DNA of 64,000 bases from NCBI GenBank assembly GCA_046350555.1, contig JAXMAF010000006.1:186001-250000 (forward strand), written 5' to 3'. Source of the stretch: JAXMAF01 sp046350555 (GTDB lineage Bacteria; Planctomycetota; Phycisphaerae; Phycisphaerales; SM1A02). The translations under genes and the position numbers were made by a program. Every line of letters starts with the position of its first letter. Position 1 is the first letter of the stretch. Of the stretch, positions 52,693 to 62,929 are shown piece after piece. Under the pieces are notes generated by a model that saw only the letters and a program-made list of their open reading frames with translations, did no database searches and was not told the origin of the DNA.

Positions 52693-53397
52693 ATGTCCAG
52701 CTCCACCGTCCTCGTCGTCGAAGACGACGCGCCGATCCGGCGCGGGGTGGTGGACGCCCTCGCCTACGCCGGCTTCCGGACGGTCGAGGCGGCGGACGGT
52801 CCGGCGGCGCTCCATGTCATGGACGCGACACCGGTGGACCTGGTGCTGCTCGACGTGATGCTCCCACGAGGCGTGAGCGGGTTCGACCTGCTGCGGACGA
52901 TCCGGGCCCGCTCGAGCACGCTGCCGGTGATCATGCTCACGGCGCGCGGCGGCGAGGGCGACCGCGTCGAGGGACTGACCAGCGGCGCCGACGACTACGT
53001 CGTCAAGCCGTTCAGCGCCCGCGAGCTCCTGGCGCGGGTCGATGCGGTGCTGCGGCGCAGCCCGCAGCGCCAGGTCGCGGCGGCGGGCCTGCGCTGCGGC
53101 GGGCTCGAGATCCGCTTCGCGCGGCGCGAGGCCCGCGCCGGAACGGACGGCGCCATCGAGCTCACGGCGCGCGAGGCGTCGATCCTGTCGCACCTCGCCG
53201 AACATCACGGCCGGGCCATCCATCGCGACGAGCTGCTGCGCGTCGCGTGGGGGCTCGATCCGCGCGGGCTCGAGACGCGGACGGTGGACATGCAGATGGT
53301 CCGGCTGCGCGAGAAGCTCGCGCCGCACGAGGTGATCGGCACCGTGCGCGGGCTCGGCTACAAGCTCGCCGACGGCGTCGAGGTGGTGGCCCGATGA
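52693..53397 (+). CDS. OmpR/PhoB-type response regulator
   Basis: A 234-residue two-component regulator. Receiver domain with acidic pair Glu10-Asp11-Asp12 (VVEDDAP), phosphoacceptor Asp54 (LLLDVMLPRG), Thr in MLTARGG and Lys in YVVKPFSARELLARV. The C-terminal winged helix has IELTAREASILSHLAEHHGR and TVDMQMVRLREKLAPHEVIG. Stop and histidine kinase start overlap (ATGA), so the pair is translationally coupled. Target genes unknown; the VWA genes upstream are candidates by position only. Confidence 0.95.
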   Translation: MSSSTVLVVEDDAPIRRGVVDALAYAGFRTVEAADGPAALHVMDATPVDLVLLDVMLPRGVSGFDLLRTIRARSSTLPVIMLTARGGEGDRVEGLTSGADDYVVKPFSARELLARVDAVLRRSPQRQVAAAGLRCGGLEIRFARREARAGTDGAIELTAREASILSHLAEHHGRAIHRDELLRVAWGLDPRGLETRTVDMQMVRLREKLAPHEVIGTVRGLGYKLADGVEVVAR

Positions 53398-55587
53398 GCC
53401 GCGTCGGCGGTCGTCGCACCCTCGGCTGGGCAGTCTTCGGCATCGCCTCGATCGCGGCGCTCGCCGCCCTGGCGTGGGTCAGCGTCTCGGTCATCTCGCT
53501 CGAGCGCCGCGAGGCGCTTGCCCGCGCCGAGGCTGCGCACCAGCAGACCGTGCGGCTGGCGCTCTGGCGGATGGACTCCTGGATGACGCCACGGCTCGCC
53601 GCCGAGGCGTCGCGCCCCTACTTCCACTACCTCGCGTTCTATCCGCCGCGCCGCGCCTACGACCAGTACCTCTCGAAGATCGCCGAGGGCGAGGTGCTCA
53701 CGCCGTCGCCGCTGCTGGGCTTCAGCGACGACGTCCTCCGGCTGCATCTGCAAGTCGACAACCAGCACCGCGTCACGTCGCCGCAGGCGCCGGAGGCGAA
53801 CCAGCGCGACCTCGTCGAAGGCGCGATGATGCTCTCGCCCGAGCGCGTCCAGGCGAACGTCGCCCTGCTCGACCACGTGCGCCGCGAGCTCGAGGGCGTG
53901 CCGCTCGTGGCGCGCGTCGCGCAGGTCGAGGCATGCCAGACCGCGGTCATCGGCAACGAGGCGAACCCGATCGAGTGGCTCCCGCGGGCGGGCGAGGGAC
54001 TCTCCTGGCAATTCACATCGAGGCTCGCCGACGCCGACACGTCGACGACGGTGGTCGAATCGTCGGCGATGCTCGATGGTGCGCTTGCCGCGGAACGGGA
54101 CCGGGCGATCGCGACGGACGACCGCGCCGTCGATCCGAAGGTCGCCACGAAGGGCGATGCGAGGTCGGAGCCACCGTTCAAGTCCGCCACGTTCGACAAG
54201 ACCGATCTCCCGCGCGCCTCCGCCAAGGACGCGAAGCCCGACGAGGCGTCCAAGCTCGATGGTGCGTTCGTCCAGCGCGTCGATCCGAAGGACGTTGCGG
54301 CCAAGGTCGAGGCGACGGCGTCCCCGCCGAACCGCCGCGCCCAGGCGCCCGACAACGACTACGCGCGGCGATTGGCGACGAGCAACGTCGCGCAGTCGGG
54401 CCAGCAGAAGACGCAGCGCGCCGGCGCCATCGAGGCGCGCGTCGACATCGGCCCGTTCGTTCCGCTCTGGGTGGCGCACGGCGACGGGGCGCCGTCGCTC
54501 TACTACTTCCGGCGGGTCGAGACGTCCGACGCGACGATGGTCCAGGGCTTCCTCGTCGACTGGCCGAAGCTCTGCGATTCGCTGCGGGCCGAGGTCGCCG
54601 ACCTGCTGCCGAACGCCCGCCTCGAGCCCGTCTCCACGAGCGCCGACGATCCCGCCCCCGACGCGGACGACACGCGGCTCGCGTCGATCCCGGCGCAGCT
54701 CGTCGCCGGGGCGCCCGCCGCCGATCCGCCCGGGTCGGCCTCGCCAGCCACCGGCGCGCCTGCGCTGGCCCTGGCCCTCACGCCCGCCCGGTCGATCCTC
54801 GCCGTGGCGTGGCTCGCCCTGGTCGCGGCGATCGCGGCCGCCGGGCTCTCGCTTCGCGCGGTCCAGTTGGACGCGACCCGGCGCGCCCGCTTCGCCGGCA
54901 CGGTCACGCACGAGCTGCGCACGCCGCTGACGACGTTTCAGCTCTACACCGACCTGCTCGCCGACGACATGATCCCGCCCGAGCGGCGCGGCGAGTACCT
55001 GGCCACGCTGCGCAGCGAGTCGCACCGGCTCGGACATCTCGTCGAGAACGTCCTCTCCTACGCCCGCATCGAACAGGGACGGCATGTGCCCACCCCCAGC
55101 GACGTGACGACGACGGAGCTGCTCGCGCGCGTGGAGCCGGCGCTGCGCCGCCGCGCCGAGGAGGCGGGCATGCGGCTCGTCCTCCAGGACGCCACGCGAT
55201 GCGGAGGTGGCGACGGCGCACCCGGCGACGACCACGCCGGGAAGCGCTGGCACATCGACGTCGACTCGACCGAGCGCATCCTCTTCAACCTCGTCGACAA
55301 CGCGACGAAGTACGCCGCCGACGACTCGCCCGACCCGGTCATCCGCGCCGAGATGGTCGACGATCGGCTCCATCTGCTGGTCGTCGATCGCGGTCCGGGC
55401 CTTCCGCGCGACAGCGAGCGCCGCCTCTTCAAGCCCTTCGAGCGCGGCGCCGACGATCGCACCCACGGCAGGGCGCGGCATCGGACTCGGCCTCGCCCTC
55501 TCGCGCGAGCTGGCCCGCGCGCTCGGCGGCGACCTGACGCACGAGGCGACGCCAGGTGGTGGTGCGACGTTCCGCGTGGCGCTGTAG
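53394..55587 (+). CDS. sensor histidine kinase, frameshifted near its C-terminus
   Basis: A membrane sensor of about 730 residues. Helix 1 (about 10-35), a very long extracytoplasmic region (about 36-460, with a Pro/Ala/Asp-rich middle), helix 2 (ILAVAWLALVAAIAAAGLSL, about 465-485), H-box FAGTVTHELRTPLTTFQLYT with His506, N-box ILFNLVDNATKYAAD and VVDRGPGLPR. After FERGADDRTHG (about 55470) the natural G2 box GRGIGLGLALSRELARALGG lies one frame over and ends at 55587. As written, the original frame would run past 55587 into ptsI. One base gained or lost explains it. Overlaps the regulator gene. Confidence 0.85.
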
Positions 55588-55627
55588 CACACCCCGCGGG
55601 CGCGCCGTCCGCTACACTCGCCGCCCC

Positions 55628-57385
55628 GTGGAGGTCATTCGCGGCATCCCCGTCTCCCCAGGCGTCGTCATCGGCCGGGCGTTCACGCTCGGCGAGGCCG
55701 ACGAGCATGTGCCGTTGCGCCACGTCCCGCCCGCCGACATGCCCCGCCAGCTCGAGCGGCTCGACCGGGCGATCGCCGACTCGCTCGCCGACCTGGACCA
55801 GCTCCGCGATCGGACGGCGCGCGAACTCGGCGCCGAACCGGCCAAGATCTTCGAGTTCCACATCGGACTGCTCAGGGATCGATCCCTGCTCGATCCGATC
55901 CGCCGCCACATCGAGACGGATGCGGTGATCGCCGAGTACGCCGTCTCGGCGAAGTTCAAGGCGCTCGCGGCGCAGTTCAAGGGCATGGGCAGCGAGGTCT
56001 TCCGGCAGAAGGCCAACGACGTGCTCGACCTCGATCGGCGCGTGCTCGGCAAGCTCATGGGACTGAGCGCGACGCGGGTGGCGCGGCTCGACCGGCCCGT
56101 GATCCTCATCGGCCACGAGCTGACGCCGTCGCAGTGCGCGTCGCTCGACCCGACGAAGGTCATCGGCTTCGCCACCGATGGCGGCGGACGGACGAGCCAC
56201 ACCTCGATCGTCGCGCGGGCCCTCGACATCCCCGCGGTCGTCGGCTGCCAGCGCCTCACGCACGTGTGCGAGGACGGCGACGAGCTGATCGTCGACGGCG
56301 ACACCGGCGTGGTCGTCGTGCAGCCCGACGCGGCGACGATCGCCCGGTACGGCCAGCAGGCCGCGCTCATCCAGAGCTACCGGCAGTCGCTCCAGGAGAT
56401 CGCGCTGCTGCCCGCCGAGACGCGCGACGGCGCGCGCATCACGTTGCTGGGAAACATCGAGTTCCCGCGCGAGGTCGACTCGGTGCTCGCCAACGGCGGC
56501 GACGGCGTCGGGCTCTATCGCACGGAGTATCTCTACCTGGCCAGCGAGACGGAGCCGACCGAGGAGGATCACTTCGAGGCGTACGCCGACGCGATCCGCC
56601 GGCTCGACGGCCGGCCGCTGACCATCCGCACGCTCGACCTCGGCGCGGACAAGTACACGCAGCTTCGCGCCGAGGAACCCGAGCGCAATCCGTTCCTCGG
56701 ACTGCGCAGCATCCGCTACTGCCTCCAGAACCTGGGCATGTTCCGCACCCAGCTTCGGGCGCTGCTGCGGGCCAGCGCGCTGGGGCCGATGAAGATCATG
56801 TTCCCGCTCGTCTCCACGATGACCGAGCTTCGCCAGGCGCGGCTGATCCTCAACGACGTCATGGAGGAGCTCGACGAGGCGGGCGTCCCCTTCGACCGCA
56901 AGCTCGCCGTGGGCATCATGATCGAGGTGCCCAGCGCCGCGCTCATGGCCCACGTGCTGGCCCGCGAGGTCTCGTTCTTCTCGCTGGGCACCAACGATCT
57001 CATCCAGTACACGCTCGCGGTCGACCGCGGCAACGAGCGCGTCGCGAACCTCTACACGGGAGCGAGCCCGGCGGTGCTCCAGCTCATGAAGACGGTCGTC
57101 CGCGCGGCCCGCAAGGCGAAGATCGAGCTGAGCATCTGCGGCGAGATGGCCGGCGAGGCGATCTACACCATGTTGCTGATCGGCATGGGTCTGCGTACAC
57201 TGTCGCTCGTTCCCGCTCAGATCCCGCACATCAAGCGCGTGATCCGGTCGGTGGACATCCCCCAATGCGAGCGGCTCGCCCGAAAGGTCGGCTCGTTCGA
57301 TTCCGAACGGCAGGTCCTCAACACCCTGCGCGATGAAGTTCGGAAAATCGTTCCCGAGTCGTCAGGCGGCTGGTCCGCGGAATGA
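55628..57385 (+). CDS. ptsI: PTS enzyme I (phosphoenolpyruvate-protein phosphotransferase)
   Basis: A 585-residue cytosolic enzyme I passing phosphate from PEP to HPr. The phospho-His is in TDGGGRTSHTSIVARALDIP (His about 189). The PEP-binding domain has GDGVGLYRTEYLYLA, IRTLDLGADKY, MIEVPSAALMA, SFFSLGTNDLIQYTLAVDRG and the Cys loop ELSICGEMAGE. GTG 55628 starts the conserved EVIRGIPVSPGVVIGRAF. No HPr or EII genes are visible, so it may serve a regulatory PTS or an unlinked HPr. Confidence 0.95.
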   Translation: MEVIRGIPVSPGVVIGRAFTLGEADEHVPLRHVPPADMPRQLERLDRAIADSLADLDQLRDRTARELGAEPAKIFEFHIGLLRDRSLLDPIRRHIETDAVIAEYAVSAKFKALAAQFKGMGSEVFRQKANDVLDLDRRVLGKLMGLSATRVARLDRPVILIGHELTPSQCASLDPTKVIGFATDGGGRTSHTSIVARALDIPAVVGCQRLTHVCEDGDELIVDGDTGVVVVQPDAATIARYGQQAALIQSYRQSLQEIALLPAETRDGARITLLGNIEFPREVDSVLANGGDGVGLYRTEYLYLASETEPTEEDHFEAYADAIRRLDGRPLTIRTLDLGADKYTQLRAEEPERNPFLGLRSIRYCLQNLGMFRTQLRALLRASALGPMKIMFPLVSTMTELRQARLILNDVMEELDEAGVPFDRKLAVGIMIEVPSAALMAHVLAREVSFFSLGTNDLIQYTLAVDRGNERVANLYTGASPAVLQLMKTVVRAARKAKIELSICGEMAGEAIYTMLLIGMGLRTLSLVPAQIPHIKRVIRSVDIPQCERLARKVGSFDSERQVLNTLRDEVRKIVPESSGGWSAE

Positions 57386-57790
57386 CGACAACGGATTCTG
57401 CCCGTGCCCGCCACCGAACGTGACGGATCCACGGGCGACCATGCACTTGGGCCGCCGAGTCGGCCGTGTGACGTGGTTCCCGCCGCGATCGGCGGTTCGA
57501 GCCGTTGGCGTCGTTCAACCACGCCACCGACCGGACTGCGCAAGGCCTCGCGCGTGCTGCGGACCGTTCCGCCGCCGCGACCGGCTTCGCTCTCCTCGCG
57601 GCTTGGCGGACCTCACGCGATGCCTCGACGGCCTGCCCGACGAGCCTCGCGTTGATCGCTGCCATTCGTTTCCGCCACGACGTCCCGCGCACGCCTGCAT
57701 CGTCAGGCGAGTCGCGATGCGTCGGTCCATGGCGAGAGGACGTCGGTTGCGCCGCGGATGCTCGTCGTGCCTCCACGGAGAGCCCGAGAC
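57386..57790. other. intergenic region without recognisable gene
   Basis: A 405-base spacer between ptsI and the RNase E/G gene. Frames on both strands give Arg/Ala/Ser-rich text without family features. An ATG at 57758 is in frame with the ribonuclease but lacks a ribosome site. Confidence 0.45.
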
Positions 57791-60700
57791 GTGACCCCCG
57801 CCCGCAAGAAGGCCCGTAGCCGCACCACCAAGCCGGCTGGAGCCGAACGAGCCGCCGACAAGCTCGCTCCGCCGCACGCGAAGCCAGTCCCTCGACCGAA
57901 ACCAGGCAAGCCGGGCAAACCCGCACGCGCCGGCGCTTCGGACCGCGCCGTCGGCGATGCCGCGAAGCGCCGTGGCCGGCGCGGTGGCGATCGCCGAGGC
58001 GGCGCCGCGGTCGCCGATGCCGGCCACGCCTCGCCGGTCGACCATCCAATCGACGGCACCGTCGACGTGCATGCCCGCACGAGCGAATCCGCGACCGAAC
58101 ACCTCGATGGCGGCGCGCCCAGCACCACGTCGCTCGCCGCCGACGGCGTCCTCGAATCCAGCGACGCCGCCGGCTGGTCGGAGCGGAGCGGCGCCCCGTT
58201 CGTCGACGAGGCGTTCATCGATGCGCTGCCCGCCGACGAGGCGTCGGTCGATTCGCCGATCGACGACGACCGATCGGAGCCGACGGACGGAAGCGAGCCG
58301 CACACGGCGCATGGCGAGCGCCGCGAAGGCGAGGCGAGCGACGGACGGACCGACGCCGAGGAACTTCCCGATGCAGGCGGGAACGGACGACCGCACGGGC
58401 GAGGCGCGCCGGAGCGCGCCATTGCCGACGGCGCCGACGACGAATCGGAGTCGGCGGCGCAGGGCGGCTCCTTCTCGTTCACGCCGATTGCGCCGCCCGG
58501 AAGCCAGGTGATGATCGTCAACGACACGCCCGGCGAGGAGTGCCGCATCGCCATCCTCCAGAAGACCGACCAGGGCGATCGACTCGAGGCCCTCTTCATG
58601 GAGCGCGCGACGACCGCGACACAGGTCGGCAACATCTACAAGGGGCGCGTCACCAACGTCGAGCCGGCGATCCAGGCCGCGTTCGTCGACTTCGGCGCGC
58701 CGCAGGCGGGGTTCCTGCACATCTCCGACCTGCACCCGCGGTACTTCCCGACCGGGGACAAGACCGAGCGGGTCGGCAAGAAGATCCCGCGCCGCGAGCG
58801 ACCGATGATGCAGGAGGCGCTTCGCCGCGGCGACGAGGTGCTCGTCCAGGTGCTCAAGCAGGGCATCGGCACGAAGGGCCCGACGCTCACGAGCTACCTC
58901 AGCATCCCCGGACGCCTGCTGGTGATGATGCCGTGGATGGACAAGAGCGGCGTGAGCCGCAAGGTCGAGGACGAGGACCAGCGGCGCGAGATGCGGCGCA
59001 TCCTCGACTCGCTGAACCTGCCGGATGGCTTCGGCTTCATCCTGCGCACCGCCGGGTTCGACCGGACCAAGGTCGAGCTGCAACGCGACGCGCAGTACCT
59101 GCTGCGGCTCTGGAAGGTGATGGAGAAGCGCATGCACGCGGTGGGTGCGCCGTGCGAGCTCTACACCGAGAGCGACCTGCTCATCCGCACGATCCGCGAC
59201 GTCGTGGACAGCTCCATCGACTCGATCGTGGTGGACAGCGGCTCGGCCTTCACCCGCGCCAAGGGATTCCTCGAGGTCGTCGCGCCGCGCTCGGCGCCGC
59301 GCGTCCTCTTCTACGACCGGCAGATGCCGATCTTCCACGCCTTCGACATCGAGCGCCAGATCGAGCTCACCCACTCGCGCATCGTGCCGCTCCCGAGCGG
59401 CGGTGCGCTGGTCGTCGACCAGACCGAGGCCCTGGTGGCCATCGACGTCAACAGCGGCCGCAGCCGCGCCGCCCGCGACAGCGAGACCAACGCGTACCAC
59501 ACCAACTGCGAGGCGGTGGAGGAGATCGCCCGCCAGCTTCGCCTGCGCGACCTCGGCGGCGTGATCGTCAACGACCTCATCGACATGCGCTCGGCGAAGC
59601 ACCGGCGCGACATCGAGGAGCGCTTCCACCAGGCGCTGAAGAAGGACCGGGCCCGCACGACGATCGCGCCGATCAGCGAGTTCGGCATCCTTGAGATGAC
59701 CCGCCAGCGCATGCGGCCGTCGCTGCGCAAGACGCACTACAGCGACTGCCCGCACTGCGCCGGACACGGCGAGGTCAAGATGCCCGACGCCGTCGCGGGC
59801 GACGCGATCCGCTCGATCGCCAACCTCCTGCACTTCGACCGCGTGAAGCGCGTCGAGATGGCCTGCTCGACGCGCGTGGCGTCGTTGATCCTCTCGTCGC
59901 GCCGCCGCGCGATCGACGAGCTCGAGGACCGCAGCGGCAAGAAGGTCGAGATCCGCATCAGCGAGGCGCTGGCGCTCGACCGCGTGGACCTCTACGCGTA
60001 CGACGACCGCGGCGCCGACATCGACATCACCAAGCTGCCCAGCCCGCGCGCCCCGAGGATGAGCGAGCTCGCGAACGAGCTGCCGGCGCCACCGGACGAG
60101 CGCGCGGCGCCGGCGGCGCCCAGTGGCGACGAGGGCGGCGAGCGCGGCGGACGCCGCCGTCGGCGTCGCGGCAGTCCCGGACCGGCCGATGCCACCGCGA
60201 TCGCGATGCTGGGCGGGTTCGACGACCTTCCGCTCGAGGACGAGCCAGCGCTGCATCCGAACTCGAGAAACGGCCGCGACGCCGCGCGGCGGCGCCACCG
60301 GGCGCACCGCGCCCTTCGCCGGCGCCACGTTCCGCAACGCGGGCGGCGACGCCCAGAGCGGACGGCGGCACGCCGGCGCGCCGGTGGCGGCGCCCCGCGG
60401 CGGCAAGCACCCGCGCTATCGCGCCACAGGCCCTGGAGTTTCCCCGGGCGTCGGGCGCCGCCGGAGCGGCGCGCGACGCCGAGGATGGTGGCGGCCGACG
60501 TCGACGTCGGCGCCGGCGCCGGCGCGGCGGGCGTGGTGCCGGCGCGGACATGCCCCCGGTCGGCGGTCCGTTCAGCGGCGCCAACGGTGTCGGAGGGATC
60601 CCCGACGGCGGCGGAAGCCGCGACGGCGACGGCGCCCGGACGCATCCCGCGCTCCGGGCGACGTGCGGCGACGATCGACTCGGATCGGGCGCCAAGCGCC

Positions 60701-61704
60701 CGGGCGCAACCGGCCAGGGCGACGCCTCCGAGCCGACTCCGGCGTCGATCGCGTCCGACGCAGCGCCGCGGCGGGCGCGGTCGCTGCGCCGATCGTCGAC
60801 GACAAGCCGCGTCGGGTCTTCGACCTGGCGAAGGATCTTGGCGTGGCGTCGAAGGAGATCCTCGCCCGATGCAAGGAGGCGGGCGACATCGACGTGAAGA
60901 ACCACATGTCGAGCCTCGCGCCGGACGATGCGCTCGTGTTCGCAGCCTGGTTCGCGCCGCCGGCGCCCGCGCCGGCGGCTGGACGAGGCGTCGCGCGCGC
61001 CGATGACCGTCGGTCCGACATCGACGGTGGCGCGGGGTCTCCGGACGCCTCCGACGGTCGCGACGGCGACGATGCGCGCGATCGGCGTCATCAAGATGGC
61101 CGGAACGATCTCGGCGAAGAGCGCGCCGAGGGCGATCATGCCGAAGCGCTCCCGGCAGCGAAGGTGGCGGTCGTCGCCGTCGCCGCCGACGCCGACGCGG
61201 CGGACGTGGCGGCGGCGGCCAGCCCGGCAATGGCGCCCCCGGCGGCGCCGAAGGCGGCGCGAGCGGAACGGCGCGTGCCGGGCCATGGCCGAGGCGCCGA
61301 GCGGAGCCCCACGACGCGTACCTCGTGACACCTTCCGCGATCGCGGCCAGCCGGAGAAGATGCATCAGCACGCGCCGCCCGGACGCAACGAGGGCCGACC
61401 GCACGGTGCACCGCAGCGAGGAGGTCACGTGTCCGGCCAGAGACCATCATCCTTCGGAACGACGACCGCAGACGCGGCCGCCGCACGAGACGCAGACGGG
61501 GCATCCCGAGCGCGCCGTGCACGCCCCCGGCATGCCGACATCGGGCGCGCATCCGGCCGGCCCCGACGCGCACGGCGCATCGTCCGGAAGCGGGCGCGGG
61601 CGAGCGCCCCGCCCGGATTCCGTCCGCTGTATGGGCGCGGGCCGCAGCCGGAAGATGTCCTCGGCGGCTCGCAGGCTCAAGCGCAGAAGCGGGACGGTGG
61701 ATGA
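57791..61704 (+). CDS. rne: RNase E/G family ribonuclease with IF-2 N-like segment; tail frameshifted
   Basis: An endoribonuclease for RNA decay and rRNA processing. GTG 57791 follows GGAGAG. Residues 1-235 are disordered and charged; the S1 and catalytic core run about 240-740: GNIYKGRVTNVEPAIQAAFV, DFGAPQAGFLHISDLHPRYF, catalytic Asp552 in VAIDVNSGRSR, Asp in VIVNDLIDMRS, and Zn-link CPHC (about 653-656). After LPLEDEPALHPNSRNGRDAA (about 60285) the protein text moves between frames. At 60797-60927 it gives RRVFDLAKDLGVASKEILAR and IDVKNHMSSLAPDDA, an IF2_N-type domain. The tail probably ends ...FRPLYGRGPQPEDVLGGSQA at 61704. As written the first frame stops at 61006. Confidence 0.8.
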
Positions 61705-61714
61705 GCCGCGTGCG

Positions 61715-62893
61715 ATGAGCGTCCGTCGGCTCATTCTCCTCGGCTCGACCGGCTCGATCGGCCAGAGCACGCTTGCGGTCGTCGAGCACCTGCGCACGCT
61801 CGGGGTGCGCTTCGAGGTGGCGGGACTCGCCGCCGGCAGCCGCGCCGACGAGGTCTTCGCCCAGGCCGACCGCTTCGACGTGAGGCACCTGGCGATCGCC
61901 GGCGGCGACGATGCGCCGCGCGCCGACGAGCGCCGCGCCGGCGGGCGCACGGTCCATCGCGGGCCCGACGCGGCGCTGCGCCTCGTCGAGTCGATCGCCC
62001 GGCCGGGCGACCTCGTCGTCGGCGCGATGGTCGGCGCCGCGGGCCTCTCGCCGACGATCGCGGCGATCGAACGAGGCTGCGACATCGCCCTTGCGAACAA
62101 GGAGACGCTCGTCGCCGCCGGAGCCCTGGTCATGCCGCTGGCCCGCCGGCATGGCGTGAGGATCCTGCCGGTCGACAGCGAGCACAGCGCCATCTTCCAG
62201 TGCCTGCGCGGCGGTGGCGACCGCGAGGTGCGGCGGCTCGTCATCACCGCCTCCGGCGGCCCGTTCCGGACGTGGGACGCGGCGCGGATGCACGCCGCGA
62301 CGGTCGCCGAGGCGCTCAACCACCCGACCTGGCGCATGGGCCCGAAGGTCACCATCGACAGCGCGTCGATGATGAACAAGGCGCTCGAGATGATCGAGGC
62401 GTCCTGGCTCTTCGACGTCGACGAGCCGCGCATCGAGCCGCTCATCCATCCGCAATCGATCGTCCACTCGTTCGTCGAGTTCGTCGACGGCAGCGTCATC
62501 GCGCAGCTCTCCCCGCCGGACATGAAGCTGCCGATCCAGTACGCGCTCACCTTCCCGGCCCGCGTCGACGGATGCTCGCCGATGGTCGACTGGACGACCC
62601 TTCGCTCGCTCGAGTTCGAGCGCGTCGACGTCGCCAAGTTCCCCGCGGTGCGCCTCGCCCGGCGGGCGCTCCGCGCCGGCGGGACGTCCGGCGCGATCCT
62701 GAACGCCGCCAACGAGGTCGCCGTCGAGGCGTTCCTGGATGGACGCATCCGCTTCGGCCGGATCCCCGAGCTCGTCGAGCAGGCGATGGACGCCGTCCCT
62801 CCCGCGGACGTGCACACCCTCGCCGATGTGCGCACCGCCGACGCGGACGCGCGCGAGGCGGCCCGTGGGGCGATCGCCGTCACCGTCCCGTAG
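61715..62893 (+). CDS. dxr: 1-deoxy-D-xylulose 5-phosphate reductoisomerase
   Basis: A 392-residue enzyme of the MEP isoprenoid pathway forming 2-C-methyl-D-erythritol 4-phosphate with NADPH. NADPH-binding LILLGSTGSIGQSTL (6-20), LANKETLVAAG, metal and substrate residues in PVDSEHSAIFQCL, ITASGGPFR, and KVTIDSASMMNKALEMIEA; later IHPQSIVHSFVEF. ATG 61715 starts 10 bases after the ribonuclease stop, suggesting cotranscription. Complete length. Confidence 0.96.
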   Translation: MSVRRLILLGSTGSIGQSTLAVVEHLRTLGVRFEVAGLAAGSRADEVFAQADRFDVRHLAIAGGDDAPRADERRAGGRTVHRGPDAALRLVESIARPGDLVVGAMVGAAGLSPTIAAIERGCDIALANKETLVAAGALVMPLARRHGVRILPVDSEHSAIFQCLRGGGDREVRRLVITASGGPFRTWDAARMHAATVAEALNHPTWRMGPKVTIDSASMMNKALEMIEASWLFDVDEPRIEPLIHPQSIVHSFVEFVDGSVIAQLSPPDMKLPIQYALTFPARVDGCSPMVDWTTLRSLEFERVDVAKFPAVRLARRALRAGGTSGAILNAANEVAVEAFLDGRIRFGRIPELVEQAMDAVPPADVHTLADVRTADADAREAARGAIAVTVP

Positions 62894-62929
62894 CCGTCCG
62901 CCACCGCCCCGCGACCATCCCGCCCCGCC

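Noticed and set aside
53358..55592. 744-residue minus-strand open frame opposite the histidine kinase
   Set aside because: Antisense shadow; the plus strand has H-box, N-box and G-box motifs.
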